From positions 1 to 8,243 of the forward strand of contig WGBN01000154.1 of assembly GCA_015494245.1 (NCBI GenBank): DNA of 8,243 nt. Reading direction: 5' to 3'. Both the position numbers and the translations under genes were made by a program. This DNA comes from Saprospiraceae bacterium. GTDB lineage: Bacteria > Bacteroidota > Bacteroidia > Chitinophagales > Saprospiraceae. This document shows positions 1 through 6,838 of this stretch, piece after piece. The notes below the pieces were generated by a model. The model had not been told where the DNA came from and ran no database searches. It saw only the letters and a program-made list of their open reading frames with translations. Every line of letters begins with the position of its first letter. The stretch's first letter is position 1.

Positions 1-3000
1 ACCATGGACCCCGCCCTCGGATACCCGCCCGTAGAGCGCCTCCTCGAAGCTCGCAAGCAGGCCCTTCGCATGCAGGAAGAACTCAGCGCCTCCCTCAACC
101 AGCGCTCCGACATCCTCGCTCCCCGCTGGCGCGAGCGCGGCCCCAACAACATCGGCGGACGCACGCGCACCATACTCATTGACCGCAATGACCCTTCCGG
201 AAATACCATATGGGCCGGTGGCGTAGGCGGCGGCCTCTGGAAAAGCAATGACATCACAGCCGCCGACCCTCAATGGGTCAATGTAGGCGATGTGCTCGAA
301 AACCTCGCCATAGGCTCTATGGCCCAAGACCCCAACAATCCTCAAATACTCTACGTCGGCACCGGAGAAGGATACCCCAATGCCGATGCCATCAGGGGTA
401 TCGGCATCCTCAAATCCTCCGACGATGGCCAAAGCTGGGACATCCTCCCCTCAACACAAAATACGACTTTCCGCTATACCCGCGGCCTGCTGGTACACCC
501 CCAAACCGGCGATGTCTATGCCGCCACAACCCAGGGTCTGCATCGCAGCCAGGACGGCGGCCAAACCTGGACCAAAGTGCTCGGCTCCGGCCTCGGCACT
601 TCCAATGCCTTCTACGACATCCTCTACGCCTCCAACGGCTACCTCATCGCCTCCAACAACAGCGCCGTATTCCGCTCCCAAACCGGCAACCCCAACGACT
701 GGGAAAACCTTACCTCCGGCCAGGTCAGCAGCATGAGCCGCATGGAAGTAACCGTCTGTGAATCCAATCCCGATGTCATGTATCTCATAGGCGCACAGGG
801 CGGAAGCGCCTCCAAAGTCTATTACACCAACAACGGCGGTCAAACCTGGATAGAACGCAACCGTCCCGAAATCAACGGCTCAGAGTTCACCAACGGCCAG
901 GCTTGGTACGACCTCGACATCGCCGTCAACCCCTTCGACCCCAATCAGGTCATCGCCGGAGGCGTGCCCATCATGGTCTCCAACGATGCCGGAATCAGCT
1001 GGAATATCTTCGCCACCAACATGCACGTGGACCAACACAAAATCCTCTTCGACCCGGAAAAACCCAACGTCATCTACTTCGGCAACGACGGCGGCATCTA
1101 TCGCTCCGAAAATGGCGCCGCAAACTCCGTGCAAGACAAAAACCTCGGCTACAACGTAACCCAGTTTTATGCCGGAGACCTGCATCCCGATACCTTCAGC
1201 AACTACTTTCTCGGAGGCACCCAGGACAACAACTCCCTCCAAATCGAAGCCGAAGGCTCAGAACCCGGCCCGGGCTACTCCGTCCGCGGAGGCGACGGCT
1301 TCTTCGCTCACATAGATCAAAACGAACCGCAATACCAGGTCGCCTCTTCCCAATACGGCAACTACAGCATCTCTACCAACGAAGGCGCCTCCTTTGGCGG
1401 GGGCGAAAGCTTCAACGGCTACTTCAACTGCCCCTCCGACTACGACGATGAGAGCAACATCCTCTACTCCCAAACCTTCGATGGCGATTTCTATCGCTGG
1501 CATATCCCCTCAGGCCCCAAAGAACTCGTCAGCTTTGACGCCAACCTCGCCGGTTTCGACATCTCTGCCATCACAGTAGATCCCAACGTGCCCAATCGCG
1601 TGTACTTCGGCTCCTTCAGCCCCGGAAAAGTCATTCGCGTGGACAATGCCGACCAGGGCAATAGCGTCGAAGTAGAAGTCATCCTCTCTTCCGTGGGAAC
1701 CATCTCCTCCATCGCCATCGAGCAGGGAAATCCCGACCACATCCTCGTAACTTTCTCCAACTACGGCCTGGTGTACAACGTCCAGGAAACCACCAATGGC
1801 GGCCAAAGCTGGACCAATGTCGAAGGCAACCTGCCCGATATGCCCGTGCGCTGGGGAATGTTCAACCCCAACAACCCCCAACAAGCTATGATCGCCACCG
1901 AATTGGGCGTGTGGACCACCGCCCTGCTCGACGGAGCCAACACCGTCTGGGTACCCCCCATGCCCGACCACGGCATGCCCCTCGTGCGCACCGACATGCT
2001 GCGCTGGCGCACCTCCGACAACATCGTCCTCGCATCCACGCACGGGCGAGGCATGTTTACCACTGATGTCTTCTCCCCACCTACCCCACGCATAGAAGTA
2101 CCGCTCATCCACTACGCCAACATGCCCCTCCACTTCGTGGGAGAAGCCTCCCTGAATGCAGATTCCTATGCCTGGGACTTCGGCGATGGCAGCACCTCCA
2201 CAGAAGCCAATGCCTGGCACACTTACACCGATGTGGGTACCTACCAAATATCCCTCACCATCAACGGCAACCTGACCGAAACCAAAGAAATCAAAATCCT
2301 GCCCGAACACTCCATCCCCTACCTCCCGGGCGAAACGGAATACGGCGGCGATATCGAAGGCTTCACCGAACAATACGGCATGTACTCCGTCTCCGGCTCC
2401 GAATTCGTGCGCGGCAGCTCGGATTTCCTCTACAAAGACGGCACCCATAGCGGCGACTACGCCATCGTCCTCGCCCCCGACCAGGAATTCTACCAACCCA
2501 ATACCGAAGCCTACTTCTACCTGCCCCTCTTCGACTTCTCCGAAGAAGGCCTCTACGAATTCAGCTTCTGGGGCAAATGGCGCACCCAGGGTGGCTTCGA
2601 CGGCTTCCGCGTAGAATACCTCACAGAAGGCTCCGATACCTGGCAGGCCCTCGGAAATGACGTCTCCGAAAACTGGTACAACACCCACAACACCAACCTC
2701 GGCAATGCCGGCGCCTTCCCCCAGGGCACCCGCTACTTCTCCGGCGAAGACCCCTACTTCACCCGCTACAGCCTCAACATCAGCGAACTCGGCGGCAAAG
2801 GCAAAGTGGCCTTCCGCTTCGTCTTTAAATCCGACAACTCCGTGCAGTACAACGGCATCGTCATAGACGACATAGAAATTTCCGCCACCCTCGGCGAGCT
2901 CCACACCACCGTAACCCTCTGGGACGCCGCCTACAACGAAGCCTCCGCCACCCTCAGCTGGACCACCCAGCCCGAGTACTACTGCAAGGAATTCCACGTA

Positions 3001-3468
3001 GAACGCTCCATCAATGGAAAAGACTTCGAAGAAGTAGAAGTCATCCCCGCCACAGGCGGACTGACCTCCGCACCCCAATCCTACGAATACGAACTGCTCG
3101 CACAGCGCGACCTCTACTACTTCCGCCTGCGCGTCATCAGCGAAAATGAAGAATCCGGCCTCTACGAAGAGTTCTATACCCCCATAAAAGTCATCCGCCG
3201 GCGCATCGAAGACCTTCGCACCTACCTCGCCTTCCCCAACCCCTTTGCCCAAAGCTTCACCGTAAGCTTTACCGATGTCGTAAACGGCCCCGTCCAATAC
3301 GCCCTCTACGACACCCAGGGCCGACGCATCTGGGAAGGCCTCGAAACCTTAGACGGCCAAACCTCCATAGACATCAGCCCGGCCAACATCGCCGAAGGTA
3401 CCTACTTCCTCTACCTCACCATAGGCGAGCAAAAACCGGAAGTTATAAAACTCATGGTGGTGAGGTAG
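1..3468 (+). CDS. Secreted beta-propeller (Asp-box) protein with PKD domain and T9SS sorting tail, 5'-truncated
   Basis: The frame is open from base 1. The first ATG, at position 4, is probably internal: the protein begins at once with mature-type sequence and lacks the signal peptide a T9SS substrate needs. Counting from that Met (1154 residues), the motif RERGPNNIGGRTR (43-55) opens a BNR/sortilin-like beta-propeller reaching about residue 690. It has five Asp-box-like turns ending at W145, W189, W282, W333 and W603, and a closing THGRGMF (679-685). A PKD domain follows (about 698-766, core WDFGDGS at 724-730), then a MAM/jelly-roll-like domain (about 785-960, ending in IDDIEIS), then a fibronectin-III-like segment (about 966-1065, HVERSINGKDFEE). 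The end is a type A Por-secretion tail (about 1074-1154, FPNPF and GTYFLYL). By family knowledge it is exported by Sec, then by T9SS, and ends up on the cell surface or secreted. Ligand or substrate is unknown; no catalytic triad or glycosidase site is evident, so binding or adhesion is as likely as hydrolysis. Codons strongly favour C in third position. Confidence 0.93.
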   Translation, partial: TMDPALGYPPVERLLEARKQALRMQEELSASLNQRSDILAPRWRERGPNNIGGRTRTILIDRNDPSGNTIWAGGVGGGLWKSNDITAADPQWVNVGDVLENLAIGSMAQDPNNPQILYVGTGEGYPNADAIRGIGILKSSDDGQSWDILPSTQNTTFRYTRGLLVHPQTGDVYAATTQGLHRSQDGGQTWTKVLGSGLGTSNAFYDILYASNGYLIASNNSAVFRSQTGNPNDWENLTSGQVSSMSRMEVTVCESNPDVMYLIGAQGGSASKVYYTNNGGQTWIERNRPEINGSEFTNGQAWYDLDIAVNPFDPNQVIAGGVPIMVSNDAGISWNIFATNMHVDQHKILFDPEKPNVIYFGNDGGIYRSENGAANSVQDKNLGYNVTQFYAGDLHPDTFSNYFLGGTQDNNSLQIEAEGSEPGPGYSVRGGDGFFAHIDQNEPQYQVASSQYGNYSISTNEGASFGGGESFNGYFNCPSDYDDESNILYSQTFDGDFYRWHIPSGPKELVSFDANLAGFDISAITVDPNVPNRVYFGSFSPGKVIRVDNADQGNSVEVEVILSSVGTISSIAIEQGNPDHILVTFSNYGLVYNVQETTNGGQSWTNVEGNLPDMPVRWGMFNPNNPQQAMIATELGVWTTALLDGANTVWVPPMPDHGMPLVRTDMLRWRTSDNIVLASTHGRGMFTTDVFSPPTPRIEVPLIHYANMPLHFVGEASLNADSYAWDFGDGSTSTEANAWHTYTDVGTYQISLTINGNLTETKEIKILPEHSIPYLPGETEYGGDIEGFTEQYGMYSVSGSEFVRGSSDFLYKDGTHSGDYAIVLAPDQEFYQPNTEAYFYLPLFDFSEEGLYEFSFWGKWRTQGGFDGFRVEYLTEGSDTWQALGNDVSENWYNTHNTNLGNAGAFPQGTRYFSGEDPYFTRYSLNISELGGKGKVAFRFVFKSDNSVQYNGIVIDDIEISATLGELHTTVTLWDAAYNEASATLSWTTQPEYYCKEFHVERSINGKDFEEVEVIPATGGLTSAPQSYEYELLAQRDLYYFRLRVISENEESGLYEEFYTPIKVIRRRIEDLRTYLAFPNPFAQSFTVSFTDVVNGPVQYALYDTQGRRIWEGLETLDGQTSIDISPANIAEGTYFLYLTIGEQKPEVIKLMVVR

Positions 3469-3499
3469 GGCTTCTTTAAAGACGCTCCTCCTTTGCGGT

Positions 3500-3559
3500 C
3501 CTTCGACTCCACTTCGTTCCGCTCAGGGCGACGCCCTTCGACTGCGCTCAGGGCGACGC
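3500..3559. repeat. REP-like intergenic repeat, two adjacent direct copies
   Basis: Two direct copies abut. Copy A is 3500-3534 and copy B is 3535-3559. Both start with CCTTCGACT and end with CGCTCAGGGCGACGC; copy A carries about 10 extra bases (around CCACTTCGTT) in the middle. The junction forms the palindrome AGGGCG-A-CGCCCT (3525-3537), and CGCCCT (3532-3537) can also pair with AGGGCG (3550-3555) across copy B. Sequences of this kind (read from the other strand as CCCTGAGCG...AGTCGAAGG) recur between genes in many bacterial genomes, so I regard this as a dispersed repeat. It lies between two convergent genes. No T-run follows the stem, so a terminator role is not supported. Confidence 0.7.
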
Positions 3560-3682
3560 TTTGCGAGAAACATTGACAAACAACCCATTGATTACGAACT
3601 GGCGCTTTATAGAACGCCCCCCTATTCCGTACGCACTTATGAAGAAGAAAAAGACTGACAACAAAGGATGGACACCAGCCCC

Positions 3683-3718
3683 CCGATTCAACCGATTTCA
3701 CCGATTTCACCGATTCAA
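3683..3718. repeat. Four tandem copies of a 9-bp unit
   Basis: The unit occurs as CCGATTCAA, CCGATTTCA, CCGATTTCA and CCGATTCAA at 3683, 3692, 3701 and 3710, so two variants are arranged symmetrically. The array ends 19 bp before the proS stop codon, i.e. in the proS 3' untranslated region. Short arrays built from ATCGGTGAAATCGGTT-like words are, to my knowledge, common between genes in Bacteroidota. The function is unknown; slippage could change the copy number. Confidence 0.75.
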
Positions 3719-3737
3719 CCAACCCTAAACCAAAAAC

Positions 3738-5213
3738 TCAATACGCCTTAGCAAAAACCACCCTCCTCTTAGAAGGCTTCCCCGTAAGCACGCACTTACC
3801 TTCCTCTTCCTCCCCATCCAAAAGGATACAGCGAATCGTCGCCTTCGTCAGCTCCGAAATGCGCTTTTCCGTTTCGGTAGTGCCATCCCAGTGAGCCAGG
3901 ATGAAGCCGCCTTTGTCTTCCAGCACTTCTTTGAAAGTCTCAAAATCATCCACCTTCGTGATGTGCTCATCGCGAAACTTCAGCGCGCGGCGGAAGAGGT
4001 TGTTCTGAATGTCTTCCAGCAACTGTTGGATGCGCTCCGGTAACCCCGCGAGAGGCATGGAAACTTTCTCAAAAGTATCGCGCCGGGCCACTTCCACCTC
4101 GCCTTTTTCCAGGTCTCTCATGCCGATGCCGATGCGCACCGGCACGCCCTCCAGCTCGTGTTGGGCAAACTTAAAGCCCGTGCGCTTGCTGTCATCGTCG
4201 TCGTATTTTACACCGATGCCCAGCGCCTTCAAATCGGCCATGATTTTTTGGGCCACCTCCGCAATTTCCGGCAGCGGTTTCGGAATGGGCACAATCACCA
4301 CCTGTATGCGCGCCAGGCGGGGCGGCAGCACCAGACCGTGATCGTCGGAATGCGTCATGATCAAGCCACCTACCAAACGGGTAGAGACGCCCCAGGAAGT
4401 CGCCCACACGTATTCCTCTTTGTTTTCCTTATTCAAAAATTTGACATCAAATGCTCTCGCAAAATTCTGCCCGAGGAAGTGCGAAGTCCCTGCCTGCAAG
4501 GCCTTGCCGTCCTGCATCAAAGCCTCAATGGTATAGGTCTCCTCGGCCCCTGCAAAGCGCTCGTGCTCCGTCTTCACGCCCCGCAAAACCGGCATGGCCA
4601 TGTACTCCTCCGCAAAAGTCGCATACACCTCCTGCATGCGCAAAGCCTCTTCTTCGGCCTCCTGCCTCGTCGCATGAGCCGTGTGCCCCTCCTGCCAGAG
4701 GAACTCCGCCGTGCGCAAAAACAAACGCGTGCGCATCTCCCAACGAACCACATTCGCCCACTGATTGATCAACAGGGGTAAATCCCGATACGACTGCACC
4801 CAATCCCGATAGGTATCCCATATAATGGTCTCCGAAGTCGGCCGCACAATCAGCTCTTCCTCCAAACGCGCCTCCGGATCCACTTCAATGCCGCTGCCGT
4901 CTGCCTTGTTCCGCAGGCGATAATGCGTAACCACCGCACACTCCTTCGCAAAGCCCTCCACGTGGTCTGCCTCCTTGCTGAAAAACGACTTCGGAATGAA
5001 GAGCGGGAAATAAGCATTCACATGCCCCGTCTCCTTAAACATCCGGTCCAACTCATCCCGCATCCGCTCCCAAATGGCATACCCGTTGGGCTTAATCACC
5101 ATGCAGCCCCGCACCGCCGAGTGGTCCGCCAAACCCGCTTTCTTCACCACATCTATGTACCACTTCGAGTAATCCTCCGAACGAGGCGTAATTTCACGCT
5201 TAACTTTTGCCAT
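3738..5213 (-). CDS. proS: Prolyl-tRNA synthetase (proline--tRNA ligase), short archaeal/eukaryotic-type
   Basis: Cytoplasmic class II aminoacyl-tRNA synthetase that activates proline with ATP and charges tRNA-Pro. The complete protein has 491 residues, the usual length for the short type that lacks the bacterial INS editing domain. Visible landmarks are the motif 1 region around GCMVIKPNGYAIWE (36-49), RPTSET (124-129), the motif 2 region RWEMRTR...RTAEFLWQEGHTAHA (157-181), HFLGQNF (245-251), and motif 3 THSDDHGLVLPPRLA (287-301). The anticodon-binding domain follows (about 302-405), then the C-terminal domain ending in the invariant KAY, whose terminal Tyr is characteristic of this type. 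In the C-terminal zinc site most ligand positions look replaced: WDGTTETE (442-449) stands where zinc-binding relatives have WCGxxxCE, and KCVLTG (473-478) where they have KCxxCG, leaving only C474. The ATG start gives the conserved N-terminus; it has no Shine-Dalgarno sequence, as expected in this phylum. The gene converges on the large secreted-protein gene and diverges from the Tyr-rich gene. Confidence 0.97.
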   Translation of the reverse strand: MAKVKREITPRSEDYSKWYIDVVKKAGLADHSAVRGCMVIKPNGYAIWERMRDELDRMFKETGHVNAYFPLFIPKSFFSKEADHVEGFAKECAVVTHYRLRNKADGSGIEVDPEARLEEELIVRPTSETIIWDTYRDWVQSYRDLPLLINQWANVVRWEMRTRLFLRTAEFLWQEGHTAHATRQEAEEEALRMQEVYATFAEEYMAMPVLRGVKTEHERFAGAEETYTIEALMQDGKALQAGTSHFLGQNFARAFDVKFLNKENKEEYVWATSWGVSTRLVGGLIMTHSDDHGLVLPPRLARIQVVIVPIPKPLPEIAEVAQKIMADLKALGIGVKYDDDDSKRTGFKFAQHELEGVPVRIGIGMRDLEKGEVEVARRDTFEKVSMPLAGLPERIQQLLEDIQNNLFRRALKFRDEHITKVDDFETFKEVLEDKGGFILAHWDGTTETEKRISELTKATIRCILLDGEEEEGKCVLTGKPSKRRVVFAKAY

Positions 5214-5237
5214 AATTCTGTCGTTTTTAAAGTAGAA

Positions 5238-5268
5238 AAGGCCGCCAAACCCCCTGTTTTCAGGCCTT
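5238..5268 (-). promoter_or_regulatory. Possible alternative hairpins in the proS leader
   Basis: Read on the minus strand, AAGGCC (5268-5263) can pair with GGCCTT (5243-5238), and this stem runs straight into the T-rich stretch TTTTCT. Inside it, CCTG-AAAA-CAGG (5264-5253) makes a smaller hairpin that uses two of the same bases, so the two structures exclude each other. This resembles an attenuator in outline. The outer stem is only 6 bp with a 19-nt loop, so chance formation is quite possible. No T-box or known riboswitch motif was recognised. Confidence 0.25.
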
Positions 5269-5350
5269 CAAAGCCCCAAAATGAAAACTTAGGAAAACTT
5301 TAACAACCCTCACATACAACTTTAAGTCGCTTTTAACATCAAAAGAAGCA

Positions 5351-5358
5351 CAAAAGTA
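5351..5358 (-). promoter_or_regulatory. Candidate Bacteroidota -7 promoter box for proS
   Basis: On the minus strand this octamer reads TACTTTTG, a full match to the TAnnTTTG consensus of the Bacteroidota primary sigma factor. It would leave a proS leader of roughly 130 nt. No good TTG -33 element lies at the expected distance; the region there is only AT-rich. On the plus strand, TAATTTCG at 5360-5367 is a one-mismatch box that could serve the divergent gene at 5419, placing the two boxes back to back. I see no clear repressor or activator site in this 205-bp divergent gap. Confidence 0.4.
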
Positions 5359-5418
5359 GTAATTTCGGGGTTAAATAAATGACAGGGAGTTTGACGATAA
5401 CCAGCAAAATGCACCACC

Positions 5419-6768
5419 ATGAAAAATATACTTCTTCTAACAGCGCTCTTTTTCTGTAGCCTTTCGGCAAATGTGGCCCTGGCTCAGGAATACGACGACC
5501 TCTACTACGACCCCGCCACCGACGGCGGCAGCACGGTCATCGTTACCGGTAGTGGAGATACCTACATCAACAACTATTACGACTCAGACGAAACGCAGGG
5601 AGAAACGGCCTATGGCTATGACGATGATGAGTACGAATACATTGAAGACTACAACGGCTACTACTACACCTCCCGCATCAAGCGTTTCCACAGACCCGTT
5701 TACGGCTTTAGCTACTATGACCCCTACTACATAGATGCTTACTACTACGACCCCTTTGCCTTCTCGCCCGGCATCACCATCCTGATCTACGACGACTACT
5801 GGTCCTATCGCTCCTGGAGACGCTGGCACAGATGGCATCGCCCCTGGTACTACAACAGCTGGGGCTGGGGCGGCTACTACACCAGCTACAACTATTATTA
5901 CTTCGGTGGCCCCACTTACTATGGCGGCTGCAACAGTTGGGGATGGGGCAACTACTACGACCCCTACTATGGCAACTATTACTACAACAACTATTACTAC
6001 CCGCCTTCCTGGGGCAATGGCAATACCTACGTAACCAACAACAACTACTATTACGGCGCGCGCCACAAAGGCAGCAGCAAGGAGCCTCGACCGCCCATTC
6101 GCCGCAATGCCGTACAGGAAGACCCCCTTACCGGAGGTTCTTCCCTCACACCGGTCAGCACGGCTGAACGCAAGCGCACCGCCCCCACCGAGCGCAACAA
6201 CACCGGTGGCATCCGCCCCACAGCGCCCGATGATCGCAGACAAACAACTCCTGCAGAAAATACAGACAGAGCAAACACCCGCGAAGTGCGCACGCAGCCC
6301 ATGCCCGATCGCCCGCAAGAACCTGCACGCACACAACCCGCACGGAGCAACACAAGCCCCACGCGCACACAACCTCAACGGGCACGAGGCAACACAACGC
6401 CCCAACGCACTCAACCCGCTACACCGCGCAACAACCAACCGCGACACAATACCCGTCGCCACGACAATCGAGCTCCCCAAAGCGCCCGCAGCGGAGGAAA
6501 CAACTCACGCGCTTCCCGCTCCTCGGGAAGTTCCCGCTCTTCCCGCTCTTCAAGCAGCGCTCGCAGCGGACGTTCATACCACTCTTCGGGCAGCGCCCGC
6601 AGCGGAAGCAGCTCGCGCTCTTCCCGCCCCTCAAGCAGCGCCCGCAGCGGAGGATCGCGCCCTTCCCATTCCTCAGGTAGCGCCCGCAGCGGAAGCTCGC
6701 GCTCCTCTTCTCGCTCCTCCGGAAGTTCCCGCTCGCGCTCCGGCAACAGCTCGCGCAGACATCACTAA
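5419..6768 (+). CDS. Secreted low-complexity protein: acidic Tyr-rich start, Tyr/Trp/Gly/Asn core, Arg/Ser-rich tail (function unknown)
   Basis: A 449-residue protein I do not recognise as a named family. Residues 1-22 form a signal peptide (MKN, a hydrophobic Leu/Phe core, then ALA before Q23), so the product is exported at least to the periplasm. Residues 23-85 are rich in Asp, Glu and Tyr. Residues 90-213 are packed with Tyr, Trp, Gly and Asn; the word YYDP occurs at 29, 99, 109 and 179, and an R/W/H cluster lies at 131-143. Residues 220-350 are Arg/Pro/Thr/Gln-rich with RTQP at 291, 304, 316 and 330. Residues 355-449 are almost wholly Ser, Arg, Gly and Ala, with SARSG five times. The only Lys after residue 221 is K252. 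The net effect is an acidic aromatic front and a strongly basic tail. No T9SS tail, lipobox or catalytic motif is visible. The start is supported by the signal peptide; there is no Shine-Dalgarno sequence. An adhesive, matrix or envelope-binding role is a guess from composition alone. Confidence 0.88.
   Translation: MKNILLLTALFFCSLSANVALAQEYDDLYYDPATDGGSTVIVTGSGDTYINNYYDSDETQGETAYGYDDDEYEYIEDYNGYYYTSRIKRFHRPVYGFSYYDPYYIDAYYYDPFAFSPGITILIYDDYWSYRSWRRWHRWHRPWYYNSWGWGGYYTSYNYYYFGGPTYYGGCNSWGWGNYYDPYYGNYYYNNYYYPPSWGNGNTYVTNNNYYYGARHKGSSKEPRPPIRRNAVQEDPLTGGSSLTPVSTAERKRTAPTERNNTGGIRPTAPDDRRQTTPAENTDRANTREVRTQPMPDRPQEPARTQPARSNTSPTRTQPQRARGNTTPQRTQPATPRNNQPRHNTRRHDNRAPQSARSGGNNSRASRSSGSSRSSRSSSSARSGRSYHSSGSARSGSSSRSSRPSSSARSGGSRPSHSSGSARSGSSRSSSRSSGSSRSRSGNSSRRHH
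6481..6693 (+). repeat. Five in-frame copies of a 15-bp unit encoding SARSG
   Basis: The 15-mer AGCGCCCGCAGCGGA occurs at 6481, 6592, 6637 and 6679, with a one-base variant at 6556. Copies are spaced 75, 36, 45 and 42 bp apart, all multiples of three, and each encodes SARSG. Between them lie variable runs of TCC/CGC/AGC/TCT codons (Ser and Arg). The near-identity at DNA level, despite six Ser and six Arg codons being available, suggests recent duplication or repeated slippage within the tail of the low-complexity protein. Confidence 0.8.
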
Positions 6769-6782
6769 TCTTTACAAAACCA

Positions 6783-6817
6783 ATTTGGCCGGTACGATGC
6801 ACTCGTACCGGCCAAAT
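6783..6817 (+). terminator. Perfect 15-bp-stem intergenic hairpin, probable terminator or processing stem
   Basis: ATTTGGCCGGTACGA (6783-6797) pairs perfectly with 6803-6817 around the 5-nt loop TGCAC. It starts 14 bp after the stop codon of the Tyr-rich/Arg-Ser gene and ends 21 bp before the next ATG. No T-run follows; the next bases are GTCTAAATAGAC, itself a small inverted repeat (GTCTA/TAGAC). A rho-independent terminator is therefore likely but not textbook. An mRNA-stabilising stem between two co-transcribed genes, or a protein-binding palindrome, is the alternative. Confidence 0.6.
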
Positions 6818-6838
6818 GTCTAAATAGACAATTGAACC

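Noticed and set aside
1510..3297. A 595-codon open frame on the minus strand inside the large secreted-protein gene
   Set aside because: Its Gly/Val/Glu/Ala-rich translation has no domain logic and overlaps a gene with clear domains. It is open because the plus-strand codons are so strongly C-ending that reverse stops are rare.
3472..3482. Short palindrome TCTTTAAAGA just after the first stop codon, considered as a terminator
   Set aside because: It has no loop and no following T-run, and the stem would be AT-rich and very short.
3411..3722. A 103-codon minus-strand open frame across the convergent gap
   Set aside because: Its translation is made from the REP-like repeat (the familiar spurious LSAVEG and RNEVES words) and the 9-bp array (VKSVKSVES). 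It also overlaps the end of the secreted-protein gene.
5409..5459. A 16-codon open frame (starting MHHHEK) overlapping the start of the Tyr-rich gene
   Set aside because: The upstream ATG is out of frame and could in principle affect initiation, but nothing such as a ribosome-binding site or conservation supports it.
5584..6480. A 298-codon minus-strand open frame opposite the Tyr-rich gene
   Set aside because: Its Val/Ala/Gly/Ile-rich translation is the complement of Tyr, Asn and Asp codons; the plus-strand frame has a signal peptide and structured repeats.
5419..6768. Considered the Arg/Ser tail as a eukaryotic-type SR splicing-factor relative
   Set aside because: There is no RNA-recognition motif and the protein carries a bacterial signal peptide; the likeness is compositional only.
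6107..6823. A 238-codon plus-strand frame overlapping the Arg/Ser tail, ending inside the hairpin
   Set aside because: It is a shifted reading of the repeat-rich tail, giving Ala/Pro/Arg low complexity, and starts within a well-supported gene without its own signals.
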